NCBI GenBank assembly: GCA_031841125.1
Contig: CM063109.1
Coordinates: forward strand, 67,028,914 to 67,092,913
Length of the DNA stretch: 64,000 bases
Origin: Acanthococcus lagerstroemiae
Taxonomy: Eukaryota; Arthropoda; Insecta; Hemiptera; Eriococcidae
Direction: 5' to 3'
This document shows positions 48,001 through 58,498 of the stretch, one piece after another (within the stretch, counting starts at the first letter, position 1; every line of letters starts with the position of its first letter). The translations under genes and the position numbers were made by a program. Under the pieces are notes generated by a model. That model searched no databases, had not been told where the DNA came from, and was given only the letters and a program-made list of their open reading frames with translations.

Positions 48001-51000
48001 AAATAAAGTTGGTTTTCTGCGAGGAACTGGAATTACCTTGAGATTTCTGAATAATGATAGGTAGTTTAAAGATCTTATTAAGTATATCGATTCTGCTTAC
48101 CATCATAAACTGTAAATATATCAGTTTATAAAATTCAATAATTTTCTCACATCTTGTGAGAGTAATCGAAAGTTTTGTTTTCATGTTTCTTATCAGCATG
48201 TATCCCGTTTCTGATTTCCTTTTTGTATGTTAGTGTACGTGTGTAAACGACACTAATTACAAGTGAGTAGTGGACAGGCCAATTTTTGGCGTTGGTAAAG
48301 TACACCGACCGCTGGTTTCATGTTGAATAGCCATTAAGTAAACTAAGAACAGAAAATGATATTGTAAGTTAAGAAATAGGTGTAGAAATGTTTGTGAGTG
48401 TTATACGAATGGAAAATTTTTCGGCCCCTCATATCGTTAGAGTAAGTGGGGAGAAAAGGAGAAATTATGTAATATGAGAAATTTATGAGCATATGTTACA
48501 TAATGGGAGCTTAACTTTATGAGCTACCGTTGCTACCGAGTTTTTCCCTGCGTGAATATTTGAAAGTCTTCATTTAGTTTGGAAAAATTGTAACACGAAA
48601 TATTTGCTGGCTGTCATTTAGGTGTCAGTAGGTATTTCTGGCTATCTTTCGCAGTTATATGCTTATTATCGGGTTTATACCATCCAAAATAAACGCAGGC
48701 TTCGTATTGAAGAAACTCCAAAAAAATATCGAGAATTCAAATCGGTACATTTCATTTCACTCTATGGCTTTTTCAGTAATTAATTACCTTCCGTACAAAG
48801 GAGTGATAGCATTCCTATTCGATACGTAGATATAATCTTCGTGAACTCATTCTCCAACAATAATGTTTAGCTTTCAATTTATGACTCGTAAATGTATTTT
48901 TCTCTGAGTTCAATGATTTGTATGATGAGTAGAAAGTGTAGCCGGTCCGATATTATGCAACGGAGAGCTTGCGAGTGACTTCCTGATGTGTGTGCAACAT
49001 CGTAACCATCCCTGTCTCATTCATCCTCGAGTTGTTGACCGTGTCTCTTCTTCCAGGTTGCAAAACTCATCCGACTGACCATTTCTGCCTCGTGAGGTAT
49101 CGGTCGAGTCAATCTCTCAAGTTGTTCTTTGTAAATGGCTCCCTCAGGTCACGGTTTCTCTGTAATTCACACAATGCAAATGTATTAAAAAGAAAAGTTT
49201 CTTGTATTTAGGAATAGAGATTCACTTTGGACAGTTGCATCTATAAGTATTCTCCAGCAAGATACAGACTCACTGCCGAATATCGAACGAAACGTTCTCG
49301 ACAGTGATTTTCAACGTTCTTTACGGTGTAATTCGCCTTTTACGAGTAATTAACATTAATGTTACCTAGATAATTTATGAGTAAATTCACTTTGGAAAAG
49401 GACATGGCATTTCTATTTGGTAAAACACACACCCAGGTCGTGGTTTCCGTCACTGAAAAATTCAAAGAAAACTAATTGCGGTATCTAGTAGGTAGCTTGG
49501 GAACTGAATCCACCTTTGGTATATTTATGTTATGGAAAATTTTCGGGAAAACTGGAACTTATCCAAAGCCATCGAAGAGGCTCTGTAGACGTGTTCTTAA
49601 ATTATATTAATGTTGATAAGCCTCAAGATGTTAAGTATAAAATAAAGTTTTTATATTCGGAGTTTCGCACGTAATGATATCGACAGGTTGTATGTTTCAT
49701 AGAAAGCAAAATCACGATGCCTAATTCGAATTTTATATTATATGTTAATAGCAAAGTCATATAGATATGACTTTGGTTAATAGCTTGCCTGTCAGTATAA
49801 TTCTCTCCTACATCAACTGTAAATATTTGAGAGAGTAGGAGTCAGTTAGCTCGATACTTCAGTAGACCGGTCTGTTATTTTAAATTGAAAGCATTCCCGT
49901 ATCATTGCTATTTTTTTATAAGGCCGAACTAAGAGAATATTATATCTTCTTATAGGTAAATGGTGGCAATCTGTATTTTAACAGGTGGGGCAAGAAATAT
50001 TAAATGGTAATATCCGCCAACATTTTGCCGTCGAACAAAAAAATTTCGTTCTTGAAATTTGATGTGGAAGGTTGAAATTGACGAGACGAATAAGGCTTTG
50101 TATTTCTTTTTATTCCTATCTCTATTTTCGATTTCTTAATTCAAGTTCTCCACACAGCTTTCCCTATAAATTAATTAAATTTATAGCTATTTTTCCGGGA
50201 ATAGGTGCGTTATTCTCTTACATTTTACCGGAGGGGGGGGGTACTTTCTCCTTTTGTCCCAAGGATCGCCACTCCTGCTCTTAATAGAAACGAATGATTC
50301 TAGTTCACTTTCTGTCTTGATATATTACTTAACAGCGTTAGAACTAAGTTGGCGCCTACAGTTAACCCAATTCAGTGGATATCCTCACTGATCAGATCAA
50401 GTTGAAGATTTTGCTAATTTTTGTTTCAGAAGGAAGATGAAGACAATAACACTCCTATTTGGAAAGTCGGTCGAATGCTGATGGACTCGCTGAGCAAAGG
50501 TAAAATGCGACGAACCAAAATATTCGGTGCACCATTAGAGGACCTGCCACTGAATTGTCAAGGAATGCCGAAGATTGCTCAGAGGTTGTGCTCTTATTTA
50601 GAACAGTTCGGTGAGTTAATAATGTGCTGGTGCTTACTTGAATGATTTTGATTTCAAATGTTGGACGCTGCTCTGGAGTCAGTGGCGGATACCAGATGTT
50701 GTTCACATTTGCCTGGTGTAAAACTTTTTTTTTTTTTTTTTGCATTTGACACACAGGATGTGACGAAAAACCTGAAAAGGTGTCAATATTTCCTCATGGT
50801 TTTTTATTTTTGTTCGTACGGCGAATTTTATTGTGAAAATCTCCTCGATCTCGATATCCTAGATCTGCTTCTGACATGCGTGTGTAACTAGGATCACATA
50901 ACTCGCCCATCCTTCTTGTTTATGTGTAAAACGTTCTTTTAACACTGCGCCTTGAATGAATTTTACAGACAGAAAGGAGAGATATGGCTGAAGCATTGTA

Positions 51001-54000
51001 AATCTTCCTTTTCTACCTTTTTCTTCCTCCTCTATAGACATACATGTAAGTATAAAAAAGAAATTATAAGAATCGATGGAGCAGTGTTCAGGGAATCTGT
51101 GTTCATCCTACTGAATAGGAAACTTGCTTGAAATTGAGAACCTAATTTTTTCATCTATCAAATGATTTTACTGTTGCAACCTGGGCGTGGTAGGTTGGAA
51201 CAATGGTGTATTAGTGAAGATAATTCCCACGGGAATTGTTTTCCAAGGAATAAGTGTGAGGGCCAAAGGGCAATTTTTCAGAAGAAAAGAAAGAAAAAAG
51301 AAAATATTGTTCAAAATTTGAAGATAACATCGAACATTATTTCATAATTTTAGACAACTACATATAATGTAGAAGAAGAACACGAAATCATGTAATTTAT
51401 AAATGTGCAAGCTTCTGCAAAAAAAAATCGTCATTTTTAGTTCAGAACGCTGCCATAACGTTCCGTCATTCTATTGATTTCCAAAGAAACTATTGCTTAC
51501 AAATACAGGGTGTCTACAAGGTCAGGAAGTCAGGAAAAGTCAGGATTTTCGAAAGTAGATCAGGAAGTCCAGGAAATTTTGAGAAATTTACTGAAAGGTC
51601 GGGGAAAAATTAGTAAATTACCATCCAATGGAAGATTCCGTAGGAAATACCATAATATGAATAATTGAGAATCAATTTTGTTTGGACGTAATGAATTCAT
51701 AAAAGAACTCCCTTCTTCCCTCTCTTCACATATTTAAAATTTAAAAACAATCTGAAGATTTTCATGTATGGATTCTTGAATTTGTAGACACCCTGGTATA
51801 GTAAATAATTATTTCTTTTGTCGACTATAACCCAGTTTTCTCAAAAATAAAGATTGGTAAACATAACTGTATGGTGTCAGAATAGCTTGCTTACTTTTTT
51901 GATTGGTGGAAGATCAGATACCCTAATACATTCTGACACCATTTGATAAAGACAAGCGTTTTAATTTACTTGAATTTGATAACCCTCCAACCTTCCTCCC
52001 CCGAATGGGTCCTATTTAAAATGTTTCTAAAAATTACTGGGGAAGATGTCCCCCAAGAGATGATCAGCTGTCTCTCCTGCCAGGTGAGCAGGCAAGAGGT
52101 AGTTTGCTTAGGAAGTCAGTGGTGGTGTTGTGGGACGTATGGCGATGCACGCATGCTAAAGTGGCCCCTGAGACACCGCACCCCCGGCACCGGAAACTAC
52201 CCTTTCGGGCATCGCATCAGTACCGAGGGGAGGAAGTCAGTGGTACCAAGAATTCCTATCCAGGGTTCGAGCAAGGAAGAACATTTATCTACATCTTATA
52301 CTGAAAGTCAGTTCCGAACAATTCGTCTAATGCGTGGGAGTCTTTAGTGTAGAATATTAGTATATACACAGTATACAGTGCTAAACAAGGACAATTACGT
52401 AAACGAAGTCTGTATTTCAATTTTTTGGTAAAATTCCCACTCTGTGTTGAAACTGTTTGACTTAGTCTCATTACGTTTCCTCAGAAATACTTTATGATCC
52501 ATAAGTGGTAGGAAATGCACGAATTTGGACGAATGGAAGACGTTGATTATTGGTGCATCAGACACCCATCCGCTTCAGTGTGTGCTATTTTGGCGTGGTG
52601 AAGGTGCGTCTCCACCACCCCAATTATGATGGCAACGTACAAAGTAAATAATAATTCCGAGCATAAAAGTCTCCCATTTGGATACCCGGGTGGAGACTAC
52701 CTTGTGAGAAAGTATCAGAATTGAGAATAGCGACATAGACGGTAAGGACATTGAATGAGATAGGCAAATTAGGAAACTTGAAGAAAGAGATGAAAAGATT
52801 AAAATTAAATATAAGGAATTAATGAAGTGAGATGGCCAAAAGAAAATTATTTTTGGGCGGGGGAGTATAGAATAATTGATACAGCAGTGAAAAGAGGACC
52901 AGCAAGCGTAGGTATCATTATGAATAATGACTGTAGGGAATAGAGTGCAAAGTTATACCCAACGTGAGAGAATATTAGTGATGAGAATTTCAGGTAAACT
53001 AGCATCACTGGTAAAGTCCAAGTTTATATGCCAACAGGAAGTTGCAGTGAAGAAGTAGAAAAAATGTCTGAAAAAATTTATGAAGTATAGAACAAAAAGT
53101 GAAAGGGAAAAAAAACTTTAATTATAATGGGAAATTGGAACGCCACAGCCGAAGGAAGAAAGGAAGAAGGGGAATGGGTGGAGCATGGGTTAGGAGAGTG
53201 AAATGAAAGAGAGTCAAGGCTCATACAATTTTGTGAAGAATATAAATTAGTTGTTGGAAACCCTCTGAAAGAAGAAAATACACATGGGAAAGCTCAGAAG
53301 ATAAAATAAGATATCAAAAGATTATATTATGACGAGAAGGAAGTATAAAAATCAAATACTAGATTGTAAGACGTACCCAGAGGTGGATGTAGATAGTGAC
53401 CACAATTTAGCAATAATGAAATGTAGGCTTAAATTTAAAAAGATGAATAAGAAGAACGTAAAAACAAATGGAATTTGGAGTTATTGAAGGACGTAAAGAA
53501 ATGAGAAAGATATGAGGGAAAAAAAAACTAACGAAAAGAATTTTGTAAATCACAGGAAGGAAAAGATATTGAAGGAGAGCGGATAGCACTAAAGAAAAAG
53601 CAGTAAATCTAACAGCAAGGATGAAATTTTGTCCTCGAGAAAACCATGGATGAAAAGTGAGATATATATTAGAGGTAATAGAAGAAAGAAGAAAATATAA
53701 ACAGGCTAATGATAAAGAAAGTAAGGACGAATATAAGGCTTTAAGAAATCAAATAAAGACGGAATGCAAGAAGGCCAAAAATAAATGGAATAATCAGAGT
53801 TGTGAGGAAATTGAGGAGAAAATGAAAGCAGGAAACTCCGATCAAGCATATATATAATAAAGTAAAAAGATATTTTGGGAGCAAGAACAAAGAGAACAAA
53901 CAACTTAGCAGATGAAAAACGAAAATTATGAGATTCTAAAGACAAAGCAAAAAGATAGGTTAGATATGTTGAAGAAATTTTTATAAGAAGGGAACAGGTG

Positions 54001-57000
54001 CAAGTAAATGTATGGAGAGAGAAGATAGTATGGAGGATGAAGAAAAAGGAGATTCCATTTTGAGATCAGAATTTGATAGAGTTCTGAAAGAAATGATAGT
54101 AGGTGAAGCAGAAGGTGTTGATGAAATAAGAATGCAGGAGAAGCAGTAGAGGATGAAGTGGGAGAAGCGAAAATTTAAAAAGGAGTGAGACAAGGTTTCT
54201 GCTACGCTGTTTAACCTACTAATAGAACAAGTAATTGAAAAAATGAATGAAAGAAAATCAGGTATGATATACAAAGGGAGACTGTTAGAATGATAAGGTT
54301 TGCAGATGAAATTGCAATAGTGGAAAGAAATAAAGGAGAACTAGAGAACACACCGAAAAAGTTGGATGAAAAACTGAAAATGAAATACAAAATGAAGATA
54401 AATGAAAATAAAACAAAAGTGATGGTAGCCAGTGGATAGCAACAAAATCCAATAAATATGGAAGGAGAGGAGGTGAAAAAAATTAAGGAGATATACAAAA
54501 TTGAAATACTTGAACAGTTTGATAACGCAGGATGGAAGAAATAAAACAGGAAGATAAATAGTAAGATGGAACAAGCTAAGAGAGCTTTTCTTCAAAAAGA
54601 GGAGACATATTTAGGGCAAATATATATATAGATTTGAAAGCAAGACTGAGATTTCTTCAAACATTCATATTTGAAGCATAGCATTGCATGGATGTGAGAC
54701 CTGAACAATGAAAACAGAAGAAAGAAAAAGGATTAAGCTCTTGAAATGTGGTGTTATCGGAGAATGTGTAAAATCAAATGGACAGAAAAGATCAGAAATG
54801 AGGATGTATTGTGACGGATAGGTAGGGGAAAATAAATTTTTTATAATATAATTATTGTGACGAGAGGACTTAAAATGATAGGTCATGAGCTCATATAAGA
54901 CATCTAGGAATATTGTTATCACTGCTAGAGGGAATGGTTGATTAAAGAACTGGAAAGGAAGGTAAATAATGAGTTATGAAAAGCAGATAATGAAGGATAC
55001 CCAGTGTAAATTCTTTTCAGAAATGAAGAGATTAGCACAGGAGAGAAGAAATTGGAAATACGCAACCTACTAGTTGAGAGATTAAGGAATATAACAACAA
55101 CAAGGTACTCATGCGCTCATTTCAAATTAGCGATTATAAAGTGATCCACAACTGGTATACATTGACAAAAACCTTGTGTCTCCTTTTTTATTTAATCTTA
55201 GATCTTTGTTAAGAGGCCTTCTTATAAGTACTTTATTAAGACTATTACTTTCGAAGCACAACATAGTGATCCACATTTGGTAAGTTTTCCTCGATGTGCC
55301 TGAAAGGAGTAAGAAAACATATTTGTATTCACTATAACTGATTGATTTACGCCTGATTAGGATACATTCATTCGTTTGACTGCTCGTCACTGAATTAAAT
55401 GGCTTCTAAAAGAAAAGTGATCCACATGCGGTACTCTACCGTGTAACTTGGCTGACTTATTCATATTTGATCCCGGTAGAACAGTACCTATCGTATAAGG
55501 TATCACTGTTCAGTCATGGGCTTTCTATTTCAAATGTTCTCTACGACCTTATTAAGTACTATAGTCACGCATTTTTTGGTTCATGCGGGGAAAATGAGCT
55601 TGTACAGAAAATTAGGTGATGTGCTAGTACATCGCGTAGCAATTTGCATGCGTGCAGTGCACACTATTAGTGGTCGACGATATTTCGTGTGTAGCGCCCG
55701 TAAGATAAGATGAGATGGATTATAAAGTTCCTCGATCTTCACTCAACGTAATTAATTTCAAAAAGTGTGTCCCGTGCAATATGGACTATTAGTCCTCTGA
55801 GTCTTGTTCTCCGCGAATAATGACGCCCAGAAATCGCATTTGTTTTACGCTATATAATTATTCTATATAGCCTGAAAATTGTTCCACTATTGTTGATACT
55901 GCTTTGTATATCAACATTTGACATTGGCATATGTTTTGAATGGAGCGGTACGATAATGATATGCCTGTAATTGGCGGTGTGCGAAAACATTCATCGGTTA
56001 TTTACACCATGACTCTTTTGCTTTCACATCATCTACATCGAGTTCAGATATGACCTATCGATTTTTCAGACTGGTGCATCCAGATCCTTGAACATGAAAA
56101 TGGCTTCGCGTTCGCAGGTTCGAGCTTGACACAGATTGGTTGAACGCATGTTAGATTTAAATGTTACCCGCATCAAGTCCCTCGAAAGTTGCAGTGACAT
56201 TTTGAAGCTTATAACATTCAAGTTATATTTACATGTTGCAGGTTTGCAAGAACCCGGTTTATTTGTCACGTGCAAGAAACAAGCCAAGCTGGTGGATCGC
56301 TTTAAAATATCGTTCGACCGTGCCGGCGACGCAGATTTGGAAAACTGCGGCGATGTCAAAGTGATCGCTTCTTTGCTGAAACTGTGGTTGCACGATTTAC
56401 CCCATCCGTTGATTCCGCATCGTATAAGCTATCGACTGAAAACCGTGTTCCAAAGTAAGTGGTGCTCTGTGCCCTCGGAGAAACAGAAGTATCTTGCGAT
56501 CAACTGAAGGGTAAAGAATCAAAACTCACATTTGCCATTTTACTTCAAGGGCGCAAATAGGCAAAATACTGTACACGGGTGCGGGAATATCTTTGCTGCG
56601 CCTGTGAATGCGCGATATGTATAATATACTCCACGTTCACAGGCGCAGCAAAGATATCCCTGTACCCGTGTACAGTATTTAGCCTATTTGCGCCCTTGAA
56701 ATGAAATGGCAAATGTGAGTTTTGATTTTTTTTTACCCTTACTGTCCTCACATTCGCAATTAAGGGACGTTTTTACGATTTGACGAGAAACACCTCCCTT
56801 TTCTCCGAAAAGTCGGTAAAACGATCTAAGTAGACACGCATGGTCTCCAGATTTTCGTCGGTTGGGAACGGGGCCACGTGTGCTGAAAAATCACGCGCTC
56901 GAACTCGTCTGGCCGGCGTGTATAGGCGCTGACATTCGCACCGTAAATTATGTTTCACGTGAATTGAGAATGTTTTAATCTGCCCTTCTAGAATACGAGC

Positions 57001-57374
57001 GAAAAGAAGTGTACGATTTGAATTTGGAAATGTGTAACGTGTTGGTTACGTGTCCGGCGTTAAATTTGGGCGTTCTGTACACCGTCGTCCGGTTGTTGTA
57101 CGTGTACGTCACGAAGTGGTACCCGGCCGCATACGTCGACCAGCTGCCCGAAATGTTTGCCAAAATTTTAATTGGCGACGTCGAGATCGAGCACGTCGAA
57201 ATCACCACCATGCTGATACACAATTTTCGTGAGATTTTCAACGAGAGGTAAGATTTTTACCTATTTTTCGCGATCCCGTGCAACGCGACCGCTCGCACTC
57301 GGTTACCCATTTTGTATCGCAGTCGCAAGGTTGTTCGCCGAGTTATAAAATCATGTCTTCTGGCACGTAGATAG
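41887..57374 (+). CDS. RhoGAP-domain protein, five coding exons (possible pseudo-GAP)
   Basis: Spliced coding sequence 41887-42027, 50430-50610, 56242-56454, 56992-57247 and 57323-57374, about 280 residues. Each junction has GT/AG and the reading phase is kept (0, 1, 1, 2). Residues 1-60 are Ser/Thr-rich without a domain. From about residue 75 a RhoGAP domain follows: KIFGAPLEDLPLNCQGMPKI, then EPGLFVTCKKQAKLVDRF, FDRAGDADLENCGDVKVIAS and LLKLWLHDLPHPLIP. Order and spacing fit Rho-family GTPase-activating proteins, and the wording is nearest FAM13-type RhoGAPs as I remember them. The arginine finger, which should follow GLF, is valine; the Arg of the usual LRELP is His (LHDLP), while the Lys of LLKL is kept; the NLA-x-VFGP segment is not recognisable. 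Known GAPs use these residues for GTP hydrolysis, so this protein may bind Rho/Rac GTPases without activating them (inference). No signal peptide or membrane helix is seen. Start: first in-frame ATG of exon 1, weak context; the frame stays open upstream to the acceptor at 41850, so more N-terminus is possible. End: see exons 4 and 5. Confidence 0.82.
42407..42736. mobile_element. CAGGGTGTCTAC-family MITE in intron 1
   Basis: TAGGGTGTCTACTGG is mirrored by CCAGTAGACACCCTG, 330 bp apart. Words such as GTCATGAAAAGTCATGA are repeated near both ends. Same termini group as 19907 and 51506. Non-coding. Confidence 0.8.
42737..44440. other. Intron 1, nothing recognised
   Basis: Short frames such as 42901-43086 and 43240-43503 show no domain and no splice context that would fit the RhoGAP gene. 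AT-rich. Confidence 0.4.
44443..45352. mobile_element. TA-flanked element with CTGTAAAATGGGGTAACT ends
   Basis: CTGTAAAATGGGGTAACTCC is mirrored by GAAGTTACCCCAGTTCACGG, flanked by TA on both sides; 910 bp. An internal copy of the terminus, TGAATTGGGGCAACTTCGGA, lies at about 44633. No transposase frame is intact (44891-45151 has none of the expected motifs). Confidence 0.78.
45400..46099. other. Intron 1, nothing recognised
   Basis: Very AT-rich, without repeat ends or coding signal. Confidence 0.4.
46100..46720. mobile_element. Foldback element with AGGGGTAACTTTGTCGAT arms
   Basis: GCAGTTTCTATAAACAGGGG then TAACTTTGTCGAT (46112-46144) is mirrored by ATCGACAAAGTTACCCC and TATAGAAACTGCC (about 46678-46712); the match extends outward to about 46100 and 46720. 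621 bp. It shares GGGGTAACTT with the element at 44443. Opposite-strand frames at 46471-46783 lie across its right half and are probably not genes. Confidence 0.72.
46721..50429. other. Intron 1, 3.7 kb, mostly featureless
   Basis: A MITE-like C/G-rich patch with GGCCCCCTTGTCCCTCCCCC lies near 46872-46895 and ends GGTCCGCCATTG, like a lone hAT end. The remainder is AT-rich with no supported gene or repeat. A poly-G patch is near 50231-50240. Confidence 0.4.
50430..50610 (+). CDS. RhoGAP gene, exon 2
   Basis: Acceptor TTTTTGTTTCAG ends at 50429 and donor GTGAGT begins at 50611. It reads KEDEDNNTPIWKVGRMLMDS, then KIFGAPLEDLPLNCQGMPKI and AQRLCSYLEQF. The last part is the first helix region of the RhoGAP fold (FGxxLEEL...GxPxIVxxLxxYLEQ). 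181 nt, leaving one base for the next codon. Confidence 0.85.
50611..51505. other. Intron 2, first part
   Basis: GTCAGTGGCGGATACCAG near 50677 resembles one end of a CAGTGGCG hAT MITE, with a T run at 50727-50741, but no mirrored end is found. Otherwise featureless. Confidence 0.4.
51506..51795. mobile_element. CAGGGTGTCTAC-family MITE in intron 2
   Basis: CAGGGTGTCTACAAGG and TTTGTAGACACCCTG are inverted ends, 290 bp apart. The left subterminal region repeats GTCAGGAAGTCAGGAAAAGT. It aligns with both ends of the element at 19907-20562, which shows that the latter carries an extra internal insertion. Confidence 0.8.
52124..52230 (+). repeat. GC-rich retroposed sequence, copy 2
   Basis: The 107-bp block GGTGTTGTGGGACGTATGGC to TACCGAGGGG is flanked by identical 14-bp repeats AGGAAGTCAGTGGT at 52110-52123 and 52231-52244. 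It matches copy 1 (2606-2751) from the first bases on but ends about 40 bp earlier. Unlike most repeats here it lacks inverted ends and a poly-A tail. It lies in intron 2 of the RhoGAP gene in sense orientation. Confidence 0.6.
52725..55100 (+). pseudogene. Dead LINE: endonuclease plus reverse transcriptase
   Basis: Broken frames give the order of a full LINE. Endonuclease start: ATxTVRTLN with EIGKLGNLKKEMKRLK (52730-52800), the W of the ATWNVRTL motif replaced by a stop. Endonuclease end: IMGNWNATAEGRKEE and ERESRLIQFCEEYKLVVGN (53130-53260). Linker: EERRKYKQANDKESKDEYKA (53680-53750). Reverse transcriptase: GEAEGVDEI (54100), IRFADEIAIVERNKGELEN (54293-54350), where FADD has become FADE, and KMKINENKTKVMVASG. 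C-terminus: GCETWTMKTEERKR-like (54690-54730) and SYEKQIMKDTQCKFFSEM (54970-55020), then a CAA tail. Many stops and frameshifts: inactive. Confidence 0.88.
55101..55440. repeat. Three copies of AGTGATCCACA(A/T)NNGGTA
   Basis: AGTGATCCACAACTGGTA at about 55140, AGTGATCCACATTTGGTA at 55265 and AGTGATCCACATGCGGTA at 55416 are spaced 125 and 151 bp apart in the same orientation. The sequence between is not obviously repeated. It may be a subterminal array of an unknown element. Confidence 0.5.
56242..56454 (+). CDS. RhoGAP gene, exon 3 (catalytic loop exon)
   Basis: Acceptor ACATGTTGCAG ends at 56241; donor GTAAGT begins at 56455. The joined codon gives Gly, so the frame reads GLQEPGLFVTCKKQAKLVDR through FDRAGDADLE and SLLKLWLHDLPHPLIPHRIS to VFQ. 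In RhoGAPs the residue after GLF is the arginine finger; here it is Val. CpG-rich compared with the introns, as expected for a conserved exon. Translation of the adjoining upstream sequence in the same frame is intronic. Confidence 0.88.
56507..56740. mobile_element. Long-palindrome MITE, complete copy, in intron 3
   Basis: AAGGGTAAAGAATCAAAACT is mirrored by GTTTTGATT...ACCCTT, and almost the whole 234 bp is one palindrome (for example GGCAAAATACTGTACACGGG against CCCGTGTACAGTATTTAGCC, and CAGGCGCAGCAAAGATAT against its complement). ACTG flanks both sides (56503-56506 and 56741-56744), a possible 4-bp duplication. It begins only 52 bp after the exon 3 donor. Confidence 0.85.
56992..57247 (+). 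CDS. RhoGAP gene, exon 4
   Basis: Acceptor CTGCCCTTCTAG ends at 56991. Reads YERKEVYDLNLEMCNVLVTC, then PALNLGVLYTVVRLLYVYVT, and near the end VEITTMLIHNFREIFNER. This matches the C-terminal helices of a RhoGAP domain (NLxxLxxLLxFL and the last helix with LIxNxxxIF), but the central NLAxVFGP motif is replaced. Codons ending in G or C dominate. A consensus donor AGAG followed by GTAAGA lies at 57248; if unspliced, a TAA follows immediately and the protein would end NER at about 264 residues. Confidence 0.85.
57323..57374 (+). CDS. RhoGAP gene, possible short last exon
   Basis: After a 75-nt putative intron (GTAAGA to TTTGTATCGCAG), the phase-2 join reads SRKVVRRVIKSCLLARR then TAG. The basic tail is plausible but has no motif to confirm it. 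The alternative is that exon 4 reads through to the stop at 57249-57251. Confidence 0.4.
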
Positions 57375-58378
57375 TTTGTAAGCAAGGTGCTCGCAGGTCA
57401 CATCAATGCCGATGTCGTTGGATGTTTACTTTGAAAAAGACAGTGCAGTCAGTAGAAGGGATTTCGAAATCGACTTTGCCCCGCCGGTCTAACTCACTAG
57501 TTCTAGGCGATTTCACTTCTGATTCTGATTCGCATTTGTAGAATGTGTATGAAAATATCAATAATTAGATTATTTTACCTGAAGAAGATATAGTGACATT
57601 ACAGGGAATAAGGTCCAAATTTGTCGATCCTAGTTTTTGAGGTACGGCAATTTTTGTGAATCAAGTTCAATCCGTTAAACACTGCCGACGTTGACAGAAG
57701 CGTTGCCATTTGTATCGACATCATTTTTTTCACTTTTCTGAGTTTCTACATATATCCGTATAGTTTGGAATGGGGATGGACGAAAACCGGGAATTTATTT
57801 TTATTCCCGAATAGATTCCCTCCCTGGAAGTTTCGGGTGGGAAATTAAGAATATCGGGAATTTTCGTAAATAAACGTGGACGCTGTTAAGCGAAAAGCTC
57901 CCAAGGAACATTTGTTAACAAAATGAGCTATTAGTAATGTTGGGAAGAGCGTAAAAAGTAGAATTTTTTAAAACTGAGCCCCCGTTCCCGATACAAAAAT
58001 GTGTATCCACGTTGAAAAAAGCTTATCAGTAAACGCTATGTCCTTAAAAAGGCATTATTCATTGACTTTTAATGTTACATTTTCTCAAAAAGCAGATTTT
58101 GTCGCTTGGGAGCTTTTTGTTTGACGGCGTCCATTTTTCATTGCTTTCTACACGTTTATAGGAAAAAGACTCCCTCGAAAACCTATATAACGACCAGATA
58201 TCGCCTAGTCTTCGACCCATATTTTCGATTGCAAAACGACTAAATGAGATTAAAACGAAGGCGATTAACAAACGAAGAGACATATAGCTAAATCTCAAAA
58301 ATCAAAATACTCAACTCATCACAAGCTGAATCACCACTCATTTCAGATTTTCAGACACTCCGTGGTATCTGGTATGAA
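57375..58378. other. Downstream of the RhoGAP gene; possible poly-A signal
   Basis: The first AATAAA after the stop is in GTAAATAAACG at about 57866-57876, a weak candidate for the polyadenylation signal. Near 57780-57865, GGGAATTT-like words in both orientations hint at a small decayed repeat. Confidence 0.3.
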
Positions 58379-58498
58379 TATGATAATTGTGACCTGTCAC
58401 AAGAAAAAGGCATTTAGTGGTATCGAAATGTTCTAAGGAAAGGACCCGTAGTTTTATGTTACTAAGGGCCCTCTTCTTGTGATAGGTCGCAATTGATA
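58379..58498. mobile_element. Small MITE, about 120 bp
   Basis: GATAATTGTGACCTGTCACA with AGAAAAAGG is mirrored by CCCTCTTCTTGTGATAGGTC with GCAATTGATA. The arms cover about 30 bp each. Non-coding. Confidence 0.65.

Noticed and set aside
53706..54922. Minus-strand frames of 79-97 residues
   Set aside because: Antisense shadows of the plus-strand dead LINE; rich in Phe/Ser/Leu, as expected from reversed A-rich coding DNA.
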